From an uncultured Saprospiraceae bacterium (GTDB lineage: Bacteria > Bacteroidota > Bacteroidia > Chitinophagales > Saprospiraceae), in contig CALFBH010000012.1 in the NCBI GenBank assembly GCA_937951615.1, positions 62,001 to 126,000 on the forward strand: 64,000 bases of DNA, given 5' to 3'. Numbering within the stretch: position 1 is the first letter of the stretch; each line of letters begins with the position of its first letter. A model generated the notes under the pieces. It was not told where the DNA came from and did not search any database. It saw only the letters and a list, made by a program, of their open reading frames with translations. Shown here piece after piece: positions 42,346-51,003 of this stretch. A program made the position numbers and the translations under genes.

Positions 42346-44154
42346 TTATCGCAAAATCAAATAATCAGGCGAAATTAAAGTCAGGAATAAAGCCAGTTTC
42401 ACCCGAACATCGCCTTGTTGATCTTCTGGCACCTGAATGACGGCATCATAAATAATTTGTCTGGTGGCTTCGCTCATTTGTCCGCTAACGAGGATGAGGT
42501 TCAGGCGTTCGATCAACTCGTTTATTTTATCATCTGTTCCCAGAACTAGTTCATCGCTCATGTCTAGTTTGGTGTATTTGCTGTTGTCGTACCCTTCGCC
42601 TGAGAAAAGGCTGTAATGCTCCATGACTTGTGTGTCATCATATATCCAATCGTGTAATTCATTGGCGTAGCCCATTATGGTGACGGAGTTGGTCAGTTGA
42701 AATTCGGGAGCTACTTTATCGGCATCGGCGATGGCACCAATGGGCTGATAATCTGGCTGGAAAAAATTGAATACCGTAGGCGCGGCGAGTGGACGCTGGA
42801 AAGTCAAGTCATAAAAATTCTCCATATTATTTCGAAATAAATTTTCTTCTACATAAGCATTAAATGCTCGGCAAACCTGTGTGTAACGGGTGATCGGTTC
42901 GCGCAACATGCCTGCATAAGGATCATCATCATAAGCGCAGGTGCGTGCTTCGGGGTCGAGCAAAATGGCTTTAATGACGGCTTTCATATCTCCCCTTACT
43001 CCTTGTCCGTTATTATTAAATGCACCAGCTACCCGACTAATATAAGCATTGGAAGGATTGGATTTTACGAGTCGTTGTATCAAGAGTCTGCCTATAAATG
43101 GGCCAATATTATCGTGGTTGAAGATATTATCCAAAGCATCCTGAATGTCTGCCATACCATCTACTGGATTGCGGTCGGGTACGACATAGCCATTCAGCAG
43201 GTATTTTGGGCCGGGTTCATGCCAGGTATTATACATTTTCATATCGTAGAGGTAGCTAAACTCGCTGACCGGGTCTTGCCCGAATACAAAATTGTCGCCC
43301 CAGGACAAGCCTGTAAATACCTTTGAAAATTCGGTAATGTCTGTATTGCTGTAAGTTGGAATAGCATTGCCATTCACATCCAATTTTTTGCTGCCATCCT
43401 GATTCAGTTCGTATAAACCAATTGTAAATAATTGCATAATTTCCCGTGCATAATTTTCATCGGGAAAACGATTATAGGTGCTGTCTGTTTTAGGATTATT
43501 AATATGGGTCAGGTATAATCCCATTGCCGGATGAAAAGTGACTTCTTCCAGTAAATCTCTAAAATTACCAAATGAATTTTGCAGCAGCATGTCGTAATAA
43601 TTTGCTAATGCAAGCGGCTCGTCCTCCAATTGTGTCACTTCGGAAATGACCATAATTTCACTCAGTGCCAGTGCGACGCGATTGCGCAACACATCAGGCG
43701 AGGTCATCGTATATTGCCACCAGGCAGTATGCCAAAATCGCCGTCTTGGAGAAATGTCATTCGGATCACCGCCCATTGCGAAAGTAGAATCAACACTCAT
43801 GGTGGTGATGTCCTGCGTAATCTGCTGAATATTCATGGTAATGGGCATGTTGAATTGCTCATCCAGCCACTGATTAAAACTTTTGCCAGAAAGGGCTACA
43901 ATCGTTTCATAATCAGAACCAAGTGTGGCTTGTGCCAAGAAACGGGAACTGGCTTCGAGGTTTGCCAGCATTCCGTTACCATCTACCGTCTGTGTACCTG
44001 TTGTATTGCCATCCGAATCACTCGTAGTGATTGTCATGTCATCAATATTTCCAGCCCCAAAAACGATAGGTGTGTTTTGTCCTGAACTCGATTCATAGAA
44101 GCAAAATACACTTATGAACAACAGGATAAGTTGAGTAGAGTAGTGTTTAAACAT
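42346..44154 (-). CDS. DUF1800 family exported protein
   Basis: 602 residues from the ATG at 44154, which begins a signal peptide (MFKHYSTQLILLFISVFCFY ... SSGQ); the longer frame to 44250 adds an unlikely second hydrophobic segment. Family blocks: ASSRFLAQATLGSDYETI, RNRVALALSEIMVIS, ENYAREIMQLFTIGLYELN, FLTLISPDYLILR. It leads the DUF1800-DUF1501-PA14 unit, with 67 bases to the next gene. Molecular role unknown. Confidence 0.92.
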   Translation of the reverse strand: MFKHYSTQLILLFISVFCFYESSSGQNTPIVFGAGNIDDMTITTSDSDGNTTGTQTVDGNGMLANLEASSRFLAQATLGSDYETIVALSGKSFNQWLDEQFNMPITMNIQQITQDITTMSVDSTFAMGGDPNDISPRRRFWHTAWWQYTMTSPDVLRNRVALALSEIMVISEVTQLEDEPLALANYYDMLLQNSFGNFRDLLEEVTFHPAMGLYLTHINNPKTDSTYNRFPDENYAREIMQLFTIGLYELNQDGSKKLDVNGNAIPTYSNTDITEFSKVFTGLSWGDNFVFGQDPVSEFSYLYDMKMYNTWHEPGPKYLLNGYVVPDRNPVDGMADIQDALDNIFNHDNIGPFIGRLLIQRLVKSNPSNAYISRVAGAFNNNGQGVRGDMKAVIKAILLDPEARTCAYDDDPYAGMLREPITRYTQVCRAFNAYVEENLFRNNMENFYDLTFQRPLAAPTVFNFFQPDYQPIGAIADADKVAPEFQLTNSVTIMGYANELHDWIYDDTQVMEHYSLFSGEGYDNSKYTKLDMSDELVLGTDDKINELIERLNLILVSGQMSEATRQIIYDAVIQVPEDQQGDVRVKLALFLTLISPDYLILR

Positions 44155-44524
44155 TTGTGAAGAATTTATAATAAAAATTAATACCTGTAAAATCGAACTT
44201 ATTAAGAGACATAAAGTAGCTACAGCACATACATTTAGGTGTAGTGCCATATCATTTGACCATTATAAATTTTAGTATCGAGGGGGAGAGCTTGTCTATT
44301 CTTTATACAAATAAAATAATTTTTAATGAGAAATAAAACTCATTAGGCACAAATTTGTAATAAATATGGCAAAAAAGCAAAATAGGAAATGCAATTAACG
44401 TGACGACTAAAACAGGACTATGGATAAATAGATAGATTGTTTTATTTATGAATGTGAATCATTTTTCGGATTATTTTGTTGTATATAGTAGCATCTTTTA
44501 ACGATTTTAAAAACAATAAAAACT
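44155..44524. other. Spacer between divergent secreted-protein genes
   Basis: About 370 AT-rich bases holding the promoters for DUF1800 (leftward) and the T9SS protein (rightward). No exact TAnnTTTG could be assigned, and no gene or strong repeat is seen. Confidence 0.4.
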
Positions 44525-45358
44525 ATGTGCAAATTTTTATCCTTACTGAGTACCATCTTACTCCTATCAGCCACTATAATACTGGCACAACCCAACAGTG
44601 AAGTGCGACTGATTATGAATGAACCAGCGGATTGTATCAATAATATTATGTATCTCGATATAGAAGTGAGGGCTGCGAGTATAGAAGATACTTTTAGAGT
44701 TAGCGGGCAAAACTATCGTTTCTCTTTTGATGGAGATTTGGTTGGTGATCCGAAAATTGAAACAGAGTTGGAACTTTCAGGTGTTGTTACAGATGGAACG
44801 AATACGGTTTCTTTTTATAATACACACACTCTTGTAGGTTCTCTGGATACTATTGTTTCTTATAACGTTGAACATTCAGGTCCTGTTGGATATTTAATAA
44901 CAACAGACTGGTTGTCAATTGGACGGGTATCTTTTGACCTTCTGACGGATGCAGGTTGCTTTAATTTTCCAGTTCACATAGCACCTGTCTTCCCTTCGAC
45001 TAGTGTGTCGGCAATTACGCCTAACGGTCTTGTACCGACCAATATAACTGGGCAAGACTTATCTGCCTGCATTGAAGATATTTGTACTGTTCCGACAGCA
45101 GAAATTTATGAAGAGGCCAATTGGAGCATTTTTCCGAATCCTGTCAATGACCAGGCATACTTACAATTAGAAAGAACCAATTTTGAAGGTGAAGTTGTGA
45201 AAGTAGAGGTCATGGACGTGTCTGGTAAACGAATTTATACCGAAATTTTGTCCGATAATTCTTTTAGTACAGCAAGCTTATTGCCTGGAATATATCTGGT
45301 GCAATTAAGAACAGATAACTGGCAATCTGGTGTGCAGAAGTTGGTAAAGTTGAAATAA
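44525..45358 (+). CDS. Secreted protein with T9SS sorting domain
   Basis: 277 residues, signal peptide 1-21 (ending ILAQ). Residues 22-190 form a beta-rich domain with a cohesin/adhesin look (YLDIEVRAASIEDTFRVSGQ; IGRVSFDLLTDAGCFNFPV). The last 80 residues are a T9SS type A domain (NWSIFPNPVNDQAYLQLER to GVQKLVKLK). Surface or secreted; target unknown. It is convergent with the BlaR-like gene with only 3 bases between stops. Confidence 0.8.
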   Translation: MCKFLSLLSTILLLSATIILAQPNSEVRLIMNEPADCINNIMYLDIEVRAASIEDTFRVSGQNYRFSFDGDLVGDPKIETELELSGVVTDGTNTVSFYNTHTLVGSLDTIVSYNVEHSGPVGYLITTDWLSIGRVSFDLLTDAGCFNFPVHIAPVFPSTSVSAITPNGLVPTNITGQDLSACIEDICTVPTAEIYEEANWSIFPNPVNDQAYLQLERTNFEGEVVKVEVMDVSGKRIYTEILSDNSFSTASLLPGIYLVQLRTDNWQSGVQKLVKLK

Positions 45359-45361
45359 ATT

Positions 45362-46468
45362 TTACTCTGGCAAACAAGATTCACCTGCCTGCTCGTAAAG
45401 ACAGGTTTTGCAGAAATAGGTCTTTCCGGTTTTCAGGTATTCGCGCTGCACCAGTTCGTACTCAAAAAAAGCCTGTTGTTGCTTATTGAGTAATGGTGTA
45501 GTGGCGAAGCCAGTGGAAATCATCAGCACCAAAGCGATCAGTATATGTAAAGTATGGCGGCGGGCAGGCTGGGCAGGTTGTGTGATTTGCAGGATGCGAG
45601 ATTTGAGCGGATGTGTACCAAACATGTTCACCAAGCCAAATTGTTGTTGCTCTTTCATGCGAATAAGCAGTGCGGCATAAGCTCGGTCACTACCCGTTTT
45701 CTGGATGGCAAATGCATCAGCCAGAAACTCATTGAGCAAATGCAATTCCCGTTTCAAAGCGTAAAAAACAGGATTCAGCAACCAGAAAATCTGGAGGAAG
45801 GTCATACCGATTTGTTCCCAGGTATCCCTGTTTTCCAGATGCGCAATTTCGTGGTATAAAATGGATTCCTGCTCTGTTGATTCCAATTGATTTAAGGCAG
45901 GTTTCCAGAGAATATAAGATTTGCCCAGCCGAAAGGAAGCAGCCAGGATTTCATTTTTACTATCGTATAAAAGGTAGTATGGTTTTCCGTCCACCCACCT
46001 TAGTTCTTTCTCTGAGCGTCGGATAAGCCGAACCAAAAACAAGAGGCGTACTGCCAGCCACAATAAAATAATTCCAGTGCTACCGCCTGCAAGTATCAAT
46101 ATGCCTGACTTATACCCCAAAGCGGTTTCGTACCAAGCTGATTTTTTGTATAAAATAATACTGGTTTGTTCTAATTCATCACATTTGCAAAAGTCCGCTT
46201 CACTTGCTGCTTTTTTGTAACAAACTTCTAATTCCTGCGCATATTCCCCAAAGAGCGGTTGCTGCTCAAAAACGGCATGATAGGATTGAATAGGGGAATT
46301 GATAGAAAAAAGATATAAAAACAAGGCAGGTAATGAAAAGCTCATGGCCACCACAAAATACAAAAACTGTTTGCGGTACACAGGCGCACTCTTTCCTTTT
46401 ATAAAAAGAAAATATACGGCGATGCCGGCAAGCGACAAGAGATAAGTTAATGTGAGATAAGGTAACAT
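45362..46468 (-). CDS. BlaR1/MecR1-type M56 membrane metalloprotease
   Basis: Membrane protein with N-terminal helices (about 5-25, 36-53, 123-145), then a cytoplasmic zinc protease region: HEIAH (in SILYHEIAHLENRDTWEQ) and the distal Glu in LNEFLADAFAIQKTGSDRAY. A further helix lies at about 310-328, and a short Cys-containing tail closes the protein (YFCKTCLYEQAGESC). Such proteins sense an envelope signal and cut or inactivate the partner repressor. It lacks the beta-lactam-binding domain of BlaR1, so the signal is unknown. It lies 46 bases downstream of the BlaI-like gene. Confidence 0.9.
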   Translation of the reverse strand: MLPYLTLTYLLSLAGIAVYFLFIKGKSAPVYRKQFLYFVVAMSFSLPALFLYLFSINSPIQSYHAVFEQQPLFGEYAQELEVCYKKAASEADFCKCDELEQTSIILYKKSAWYETALGYKSGILILAGGSTGIILLWLAVRLLFLVRLIRRSEKELRWVDGKPYYLLYDSKNEILAASFRLGKSYILWKPALNQLESTEQESILYHEIAHLENRDTWEQIGMTFLQIFWLLNPVFYALKRELHLLNEFLADAFAIQKTGSDRAYAALLIRMKEQQQFGLVNMFGTHPLKSRILQITQPAQPARRHTLHILIALVLMISTGFATTPLLNKQQQAFFEYELVQREYLKTGKTYFCKTCLYEQAGESCLPE

Positions 46469-46514
46469 TTTATAAACTCAAATTCAAACTCAAACGACAA
46501 ATTCAAAGGAATAA

Positions 46515-46874
46515 TTAATTGATTAGTTTTTTTAGTTCTTCTAATTCCTTATTGGAAATATCTTTATTGTCCATTAATGCAGACACCAGTGAAGTCACTG
46601 AGCCTTTAAATACATTTTTAAGCGCATTATTCAGGAAAGTTTCCTGATAGTCTTCACGGCTAATCAGCGGCGAATACTCATGTGTACGCCCATGCGCTTT
46701 ATAGGTGATAAAGTTTTTATCTGCTAATATACGTATAATCGTGGATACGGTGTTATAAGCAGGCGCAGGTTCTTCATCCCAATGCTTTAGAATATCTTTT
46801 ACAAAAGCTTTTTCCAATACCCACAATATATTCATCACCTTGAGTTCGAGCGGTGTTAATATCTTTTTTGCCAT
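46515..46874 (-). CDS. BlaI/MecI/CopY-type winged-helix repressor
   Basis: 119 residues. TPLELKVMNILWVLEKAFVK and PAPAYNTVSTIIRILADKNF are the family DNA-binding blocks; the C-terminal half is a dimerisation region (FKGSVTSLVSALMDNKDISN). It forms a regulatory pair with the downstream M56 protease. It probably represses its own operon through the palindromic sequence around 46890-46935. Confidence 0.93.
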   Translation of the reverse strand: MAKKILTPLELKVMNILWVLEKAFVKDILKHWDEEPAPAYNTVSTIIRILADKNFITYKAHGRTHEYSPLISREDYQETFLNNALKNVFKGSVTSLVSALMDNKDISNKELEELKKLIN

Positions 46875-46897
46875 AATTAATCGGATTTGATAGATTA

Positions 46898-46905
46898 CAA
46901 ATATA
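46898..46905 (-). promoter_or_regulatory. -7 element and possible operator of the BlaI/BlaR-type pair
   Basis: On the minus strand TATATTTG lies about 24 bases before the repressor ATG. Around it ACAAATATACAACT and AGTATAGTTGAT hint at a dyad where the repressor could bind; no exact family operator is claimed. Confidence 0.4.
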
Positions 46906-46983
46906 CAACTTCTATTTGATAACTAAAAGTATAGTTGATTAAAAGTGCTTTAAAATCCTGTTAAAATTAATGAGTTAGAGCAT

Positions 46984-47053
46984 AATTGTGGAATTGTGGA
47001 ATTGTGGAATTGTGGAATTGTGGAATTGTGGAATTGTGGAATTGTGGAATTGT
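46984..47053. repeat. Tandem repeat, 8-bp unit AATTGTGG, about 8.7 copies
   Basis: Perfect array, followed by a TTTTTTTGCTTCGCAAAAAAA hairpin (47053-47073) and by a degenerate ACTGAA/ATTGCT stretch to about 47180. The ORF over it (Trp-Asn-Cys-Gly repeats) is spurious. Confidence 0.95.
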
Positions 47054-47191
47054 TTTTTTGCTTCGCAAAAAAACTCTTTTGACCATGAAACCATCCAGCA
47101 AAATTGCCACTGAAACTGAAACTGAAACTACCACTGATACTGAAACTAAAATTGCTACTAAAATTGCTATTAAAACTGTCCTTGAAATTCG

Positions 47192-47199
47192 TACATTTG
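47192..47199 (+). promoter_or_regulatory. -7 element giving a leaderless NlpC/P60 message
   Basis: TACATTTG (TAnnTTTG), 4 bases before the ATG at 47204. Confidence 0.5.
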
Positions 47200-47203
47200 C
47201 GCC

Positions 47204-47968
47204 ATGAAATTTGGAATATGTCCTCTAAGTATGGCACCCGTCCGAGCATTGCCTTTGGATAGTAGTGAAATGACTTCACAGTTATTGTTTGGAGAAACAT
47301 TTGAAGTCTTAAAAAAGAAGGGAAATTGGTTGAATATACGTTGTATATGGGATGACTATGAAGGTTGGATAGATGTAAAACAGGCTTTAAAAATTTCAAA
47401 AAAAGAAGCCCGGAAAGCAGCAGCTTACAGCTTGGAACTTGCACAAGGTGCTATGATGAGCGACCATTATATCCCCATCATGATGGGCAGCAACCTGCCC
47501 GATTATGATGGTATGAATTTTATGATCAATGGACAGCGTTATACGTATAGCGGACAGGTGATTAATCCAGCAGAAAATAGACCGACTATAGAACAGATGG
47601 TAAAAGTAGCCCGAAAATACCTCTTTGCTCCATATCTATGGGGCGGACGTTCTCCTTTCGGAATTGATTGTTCTGGCTTTACGCAAGTCATATTTAAAAT
47701 GATGGGCTTTGCCCTTAAAAGAGATGCCAGCCAACAGGTCAAGCAGGGAGAAGTTGTTAGTTTTGTGATGGAAGCACGCCCTGGCGATTTAGCTTTTTTT
47801 GAAAATAAAAAAGGAAAAATTGTGCATGTAGGTATTATATTGCCTGAACAAAAAATTATCCACGCCTCAGGACAGGTGCGTATTGATCGACTCGATCATC
47901 AGGGGATTTATAATGAGACGACTAAGAAGTATTCTCATCAGCTTCGAGTCATTAAGCGAATGTTATAA
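47204..47968 (+). CDS. NlpC/P60 cell-wall endopeptidase with N-terminal SH3 domain
   Basis: 254 residues without a signal peptide. Residues about 1-65 resemble a bacterial SH3 domain (FGICPLSMAPVRALPLDSSE; NIRCIWDDYEGWIDVKQAL). Residues about 120-254 are NlpC/P60: catalytic Cys in PFGIDCSGFTQVIFKMMG, His in KIVHVGIIL and a third polar residue in KIIHASGQVRID. It resembles YkfC-type gamma-D-glutamyl-diamino-acid endopeptidases that recycle murein peptides in the cytoplasm, which fits the missing signal. The tail lies 5 bases from a convergent gene. Confidence 0.9.
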   Translation: MKFGICPLSMAPVRALPLDSSEMTSQLLFGETFEVLKKKGNWLNIRCIWDDYEGWIDVKQALKISKKEARKAAAYSLELAQGAMMSDHYIPIMMGSNLPDYDGMNFMINGQRYTYSGQVINPAENRPTIEQMVKVARKYLFAPYLWGGRSPFGIDCSGFTQVIFKMMGFALKRDASQQVKQGEVVSFVMEARPGDLAFFENKKGKIVHVGIILPEQKIIHASGQVRIDRLDHQGIYNETTKKYSHQLRVIKRML

Positions 47969-47973
47969 TCATC

Positions 47974-48651
47974 TCATCCCGAACAATCTCTTTTATAAAA
48001 GGTTTTTATTTTACTTGGCTTTAAGCCCAGCATGTCTATTTCTTCTTGGCTTAATTTTCTTGAAGAATCATGATATATTAGTACTAGGAGAGGCAGTGTT
48101 AATCTATTAGCGGGAACTGGACAGATTGGTAGAGACATAACTCCATTATAAAAATTAATATGTCCCTCACAATCATCTTTTATCAAAAATGAGGTCATTT
48201 CCATATAATATGCAATAGTCAGTAAGGTAGAATCTGCTAGAACATCATATAACTCTCCTCCTGCATGAATATCATTTCGTAGTATTTTCTTTTGAGCCAA
48301 AATTTCTCTCATCATTACCCAATCAATAAAGAGAGAATCTCCTCTAACACCAAGAACTTGATGCTTTATATTCCTTTCTTTTTCAATTTTGTTAACGATT
48401 GCCAACTCTGCGTCTTTAAAACTACCTCCCTCTGCTAAAAATTGATAGTCGATTCCAGAATCTAAATCTAAAAATCTTGAATCTTTGAACCAGTATAAAT
48501 CGCTATGTGATAATTTTTTAAAGGTATATTGAAATATCCCTCTGCTATCTATGACATCGTTAGAAGGACAGGGAGGGGATAACTCTCTCTTAACTAACTT
48601 ACATCCTAAACAAGATAAAACAAATGATATTAATATTATTTCCTTGAGCAT
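47974..48651 (-). CDS. Putative lipoprotein of unknown function
   Basis: 225 residues from the ATG at 48651, which starts a lipoprotein signal (MLKEIILISFVLSCLGCK, lipobox LGC). The mature part has no recognised domain; it contains several Cys and a DLYWFKDSRFLDLDSGIDY stretch. The longer frame to 48705 would hide the lipobox. It is convergent with the NlpC/P60 gene. AT-rich. Confidence 0.65.
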   Translation of the reverse strand: MLKEIILISFVLSCLGCKLVKRELSPPCPSNDVIDSRGIFQYTFKKLSHSDLYWFKDSRFLDLDSGIDYQFLAEGGSFKDAELAIVNKIEKERNIKHQVLGVRGDSLFIDWVMMREILAQKKILRNDIHAGGELYDVLADSTLLTIAYYMEMTSFLIKDDCEGHINFYNGVMSLPICPVPANRLTLPLLVLIYHDSSRKLSQEEIDMLGLKPSKIKTFYKRDCSG

Positions 48652-48738
48652 TATCTGTATATTTCTGGGAATTGAAAAACTCGCGATACAAGTTCCAAAA
48701 CTCACAATTTTAAGAGACCTAACAGGTTTTCAAACCTA

Positions 48739-50385
48739 TCAAGTCTGGATGACGCCTGGATTAAATTTAGCAACAGGCGCATTATTCGCAGCTTCAATAC
48801 CCATAGAAATGACTTTACGGGTTTCCAATGGATCAATAATCGCATCTACCCATAAACGGGCGGCAGCGTAGTAGGCCGTAGTTTGCTTTTTATATCGATT
48901 TTCAATGTCTTCCAATAAACGTTTTTCTTCCTGTGGGCTGACCATTTCTCCTTTTGCTTTTTTGGAAGCCACTTGGATTTGCAATAAAACTTTAGCTGCT
49001 GTCGAGCCACCCATCACCGCAATCTTAGCTGTAGGCCAAGCGACAATGAGGCGCGGGTCATAAGCTTTTCCGCACATGGCATAATTGCCTGCGCCATAGG
49101 AATTGCCCAATACTATACTGAATTTTGGAACGGTAGAATTGGCGACTGCGCTGACCATTTTTGCTCCGTCTTTGATGATGCCACCATGCTCGGAGCGTGT
49201 GCCGACCATAAAACCAGTCACATCATGCAGAAAGACTAAAGGAATTTTTTTCTGGTTGCAATTCATAATAAAACGGGCTGCTTTATCGGCTGAATCCGAG
49301 TAGATTACACCGCCGAATTGCATTTCTCCTTTCGCATTTTTTACGACTTTTCGATGATTGGCGACAATACCAACTGACCAGCCATCTATTCGCGCATAAG
49401 CGCAAATAATCGTCTTGCCATAGTCTTTTTTATATTGTATCAAATGAGAATCATCCACCAGCCGTTCTATAATTTCCAGTGAATCATAAGGTTTCAAACC
49501 TCCTTCAGGAAACAGTCCGTAAATTTCTTCGGGGTCTTTAGCCGGCGGTTTAGCTTCGGTACGATCGAATCCAGCATTTTCAAATGTTCCGTACTTATCT
49601 ATAATGCCTTTAATGGTATCCAGGCAGGTTGGGTCATCGGGCATATTATAATCTGTCACGCCTGAAATTTCAGACTGTGTTTTCGCGCCGCCCAGCGTTT
49701 CTTTGTCCACACTTTCACCAATCGCTGCTTTGACCAGATAAGGGCCAGCCAGAAAAATAGAACCTGTGCCATTGACAATCAATGCTTCATCAGACATGAT
49801 GGGCAGATAAGCGCCACCTGCTACACAACTTCCCATAATCGCCGCGATCTGTGGAATGCCCATGCTCGACATCACCGCATTATTTCTAAAAATACGCCCG
49901 AAGTGTTCTTTGTCTGGAAATATCTCATCTTGCAGCGGCAAAAATACGCCTGCACTATCCACGAGATAGATAATGGGTAAGCGATTTTCCATGGCGATTT
50001 CCTGCGCACGTAAGTTCTTTTTGCCTGTAATCGGAAACCAGGCACCTGCTTTTACGGTAGCGTCATTGGCGACAATCATACACTGCCGACCGCTCACATA
50101 ACCAATTCCAATAATAACGCCACCAGCCGGCGCACCGCCGTATTCTTCGTACATTTCATAACCTGCGAAAGCTCCTATTTCCAAAAAAGGCGTGTCTTCA
50201 TCAATCAGATAAGCCACTCGCTCGCGGGCAGTCATTTTGCCTTTGCTCTTCTGTTTCTCCAGCCGCTTTTTTCCACCACCCAAATAGACTTTTTCTAACT
50301 CAAAATCCAGTCGGGAGACCGCAAGGCGCATCGCGTCATCATTTTTATTGAAATCAAGGTCCTCTTTTTTGCGTGTTTTTGCCAT
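48739..50385 (-). CDS. Acyl-CoA carboxylase beta subunit (methylcrotonyl/propionyl-CoA type)
   Basis: Carboxyltransferase half of a biotin-dependent acyl-CoA carboxylase. Typical blocks: KGKMTARERVAYLIDEDTPF, VANDATVKAGAWFPITGKKN, LPLQDEIFPDKEHFGRIF (closest in pattern to the methylcrotonyl-CoA enzyme), IMGSCVAGGAYLPIMSDEAL, and the C-terminal ANSTVPKFSIVLGNSYGAGN. 548 residues, complete. The biotin carboxylase/BCCP alpha subunit is not adjacent. The acyl substrate cannot be fixed by eye. Confidence 0.93.
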   Translation of the reverse strand: MAKTRKKEDLDFNKNDDAMRLAVSRLDFELEKVYLGGGKKRLEKQKSKGKMTARERVAYLIDEDTPFLEIGAFAGYEMYEEYGGAPAGGVIIGIGYVSGRQCMIVANDATVKAGAWFPITGKKNLRAQEIAMENRLPIIYLVDSAGVFLPLQDEIFPDKEHFGRIFRNNAVMSSMGIPQIAAIMGSCVAGGAYLPIMSDEALIVNGTGSIFLAGPYLVKAAIGESVDKETLGGAKTQSEISGVTDYNMPDDPTCLDTIKGIIDKYGTFENAGFDRTEAKPPAKDPEEIYGLFPEGGLKPYDSLEIIERLVDDSHLIQYKKDYGKTIICAYARIDGWSVGIVANHRKVVKNAKGEMQFGGVIYSDSADKAARFIMNCNQKKIPLVFLHDVTGFMVGTRSEHGGIIKDGAKMVSAVANSTVPKFSIVLGNSYGAGNYAMCGKAYDPRLIVAWPTAKIAVMGGSTAAKVLLQIQVASKKAKGEMVSPQEEKRLLEDIENRYKKQTTAYYAAARLWVDAIIDPLETRKVISMGIEAANNAPVAKFNPGVIQT

Positions 50386-50558
50386 TATGTATGTTTTCTA
50401 ATATGTGGAGCGCAAAATACGAATTTTAGTGATGATGATTTAGAGAATGGGAGAAAATAAGGTGAGTTGAGTTGCGAGGTTGTGGGTTGCGGGGTGATGA
50501 GCTGTGGGTTGCAGGTGTTCAAAACACTCTATAAAAATTGAGGTCGTTTTCTGGTGCA
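50386..50558. other. Spacer upstream of the carboxylase gene
   Basis: Contains a GTTGCGAGGTTGTGGGTTGCGGGG stretch of G/T-rich near-repeats; no gene. Confidence 0.4.
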
Positions 50559-50735
50559 GTCCTGAAAGGACGATGTATGTCAGCGACGGAAGTATTCCAT
50601 CGAATAATTAATCGGAATTGACGAAGCCCTGAATGGGCGATATAAAGCTGCTCCAGATGTAAATGTCGTCCTTTCAGGAGCCTATTTCACGAGGGACGGT
50701 GTCCCTCGCTGACATATTTCGCTCTTTCAGAGCTT
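50559..50735. repeat. CTGAAAGGACG repeat element, copy C
   Basis: Same order of subunits as 36598-36787: GTCCTGAAAGGACGATGTATGT, GAAGTATTCCATCG, GAAGCCCTGAATGGGC, GTCGTCCTTTCAGGAGCC, ACGAGGGACGGTGTCCCTCG and CTGACATATTTCGCTC. Confidence 0.88.
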
Positions 50736-50771
50736 GAAACAGGTTTTGTTATTTGCAAACTCATTTTTTCA

Positions 50772-50917
50772 GTAGTGTTCGATTAAAGTATGGAATAGTC
50801 GGCAGACGAAGGATGTTATGAAAATTGGTGATTTATCCCTTTAGATATGCCGTATTTCTAAGCGAATTCGTCTGACGACAACGGAGTTTACTCAATCATA
50901 CTTTAGTCGAACACTAC
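50772..50917. mobile_element. MITE-like element, 146 bp with 21-bp terminal inverted repeats
   Basis: The ends GTAGTGTTCGATTAAAGTATG and CATACTTTAGTCGAACACTAC match 20 of 21 in inverted orientation. A second internal inverted pair is GTCGGCAGACGAA / TTCGTCTGACGAC. The arms can be read as GTGTTCG... flanked by TA on each side, as for IS630/mariner-type insertions. It has no coding capacity, so it would need a transposase in trans. Confidence 0.75.
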
Positions 50918-51003
50918 CAAATTCTGCGAAAGCAATTAAAAGAGCGATAAAAAACAGAAACATCAACACCACAACACGTCAACACCACAACACATTTTAA
51001 AAA

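Noticed and set aside
46986-47207. ORF with Trp-Asn-Cys-Gly-Ile-Val repeats and a Thr-Glu tail
   Set aside because: It is only the translation of the 8-bp tandem repeat and degenerate repeats upstream of the NlpC/P60 gene.
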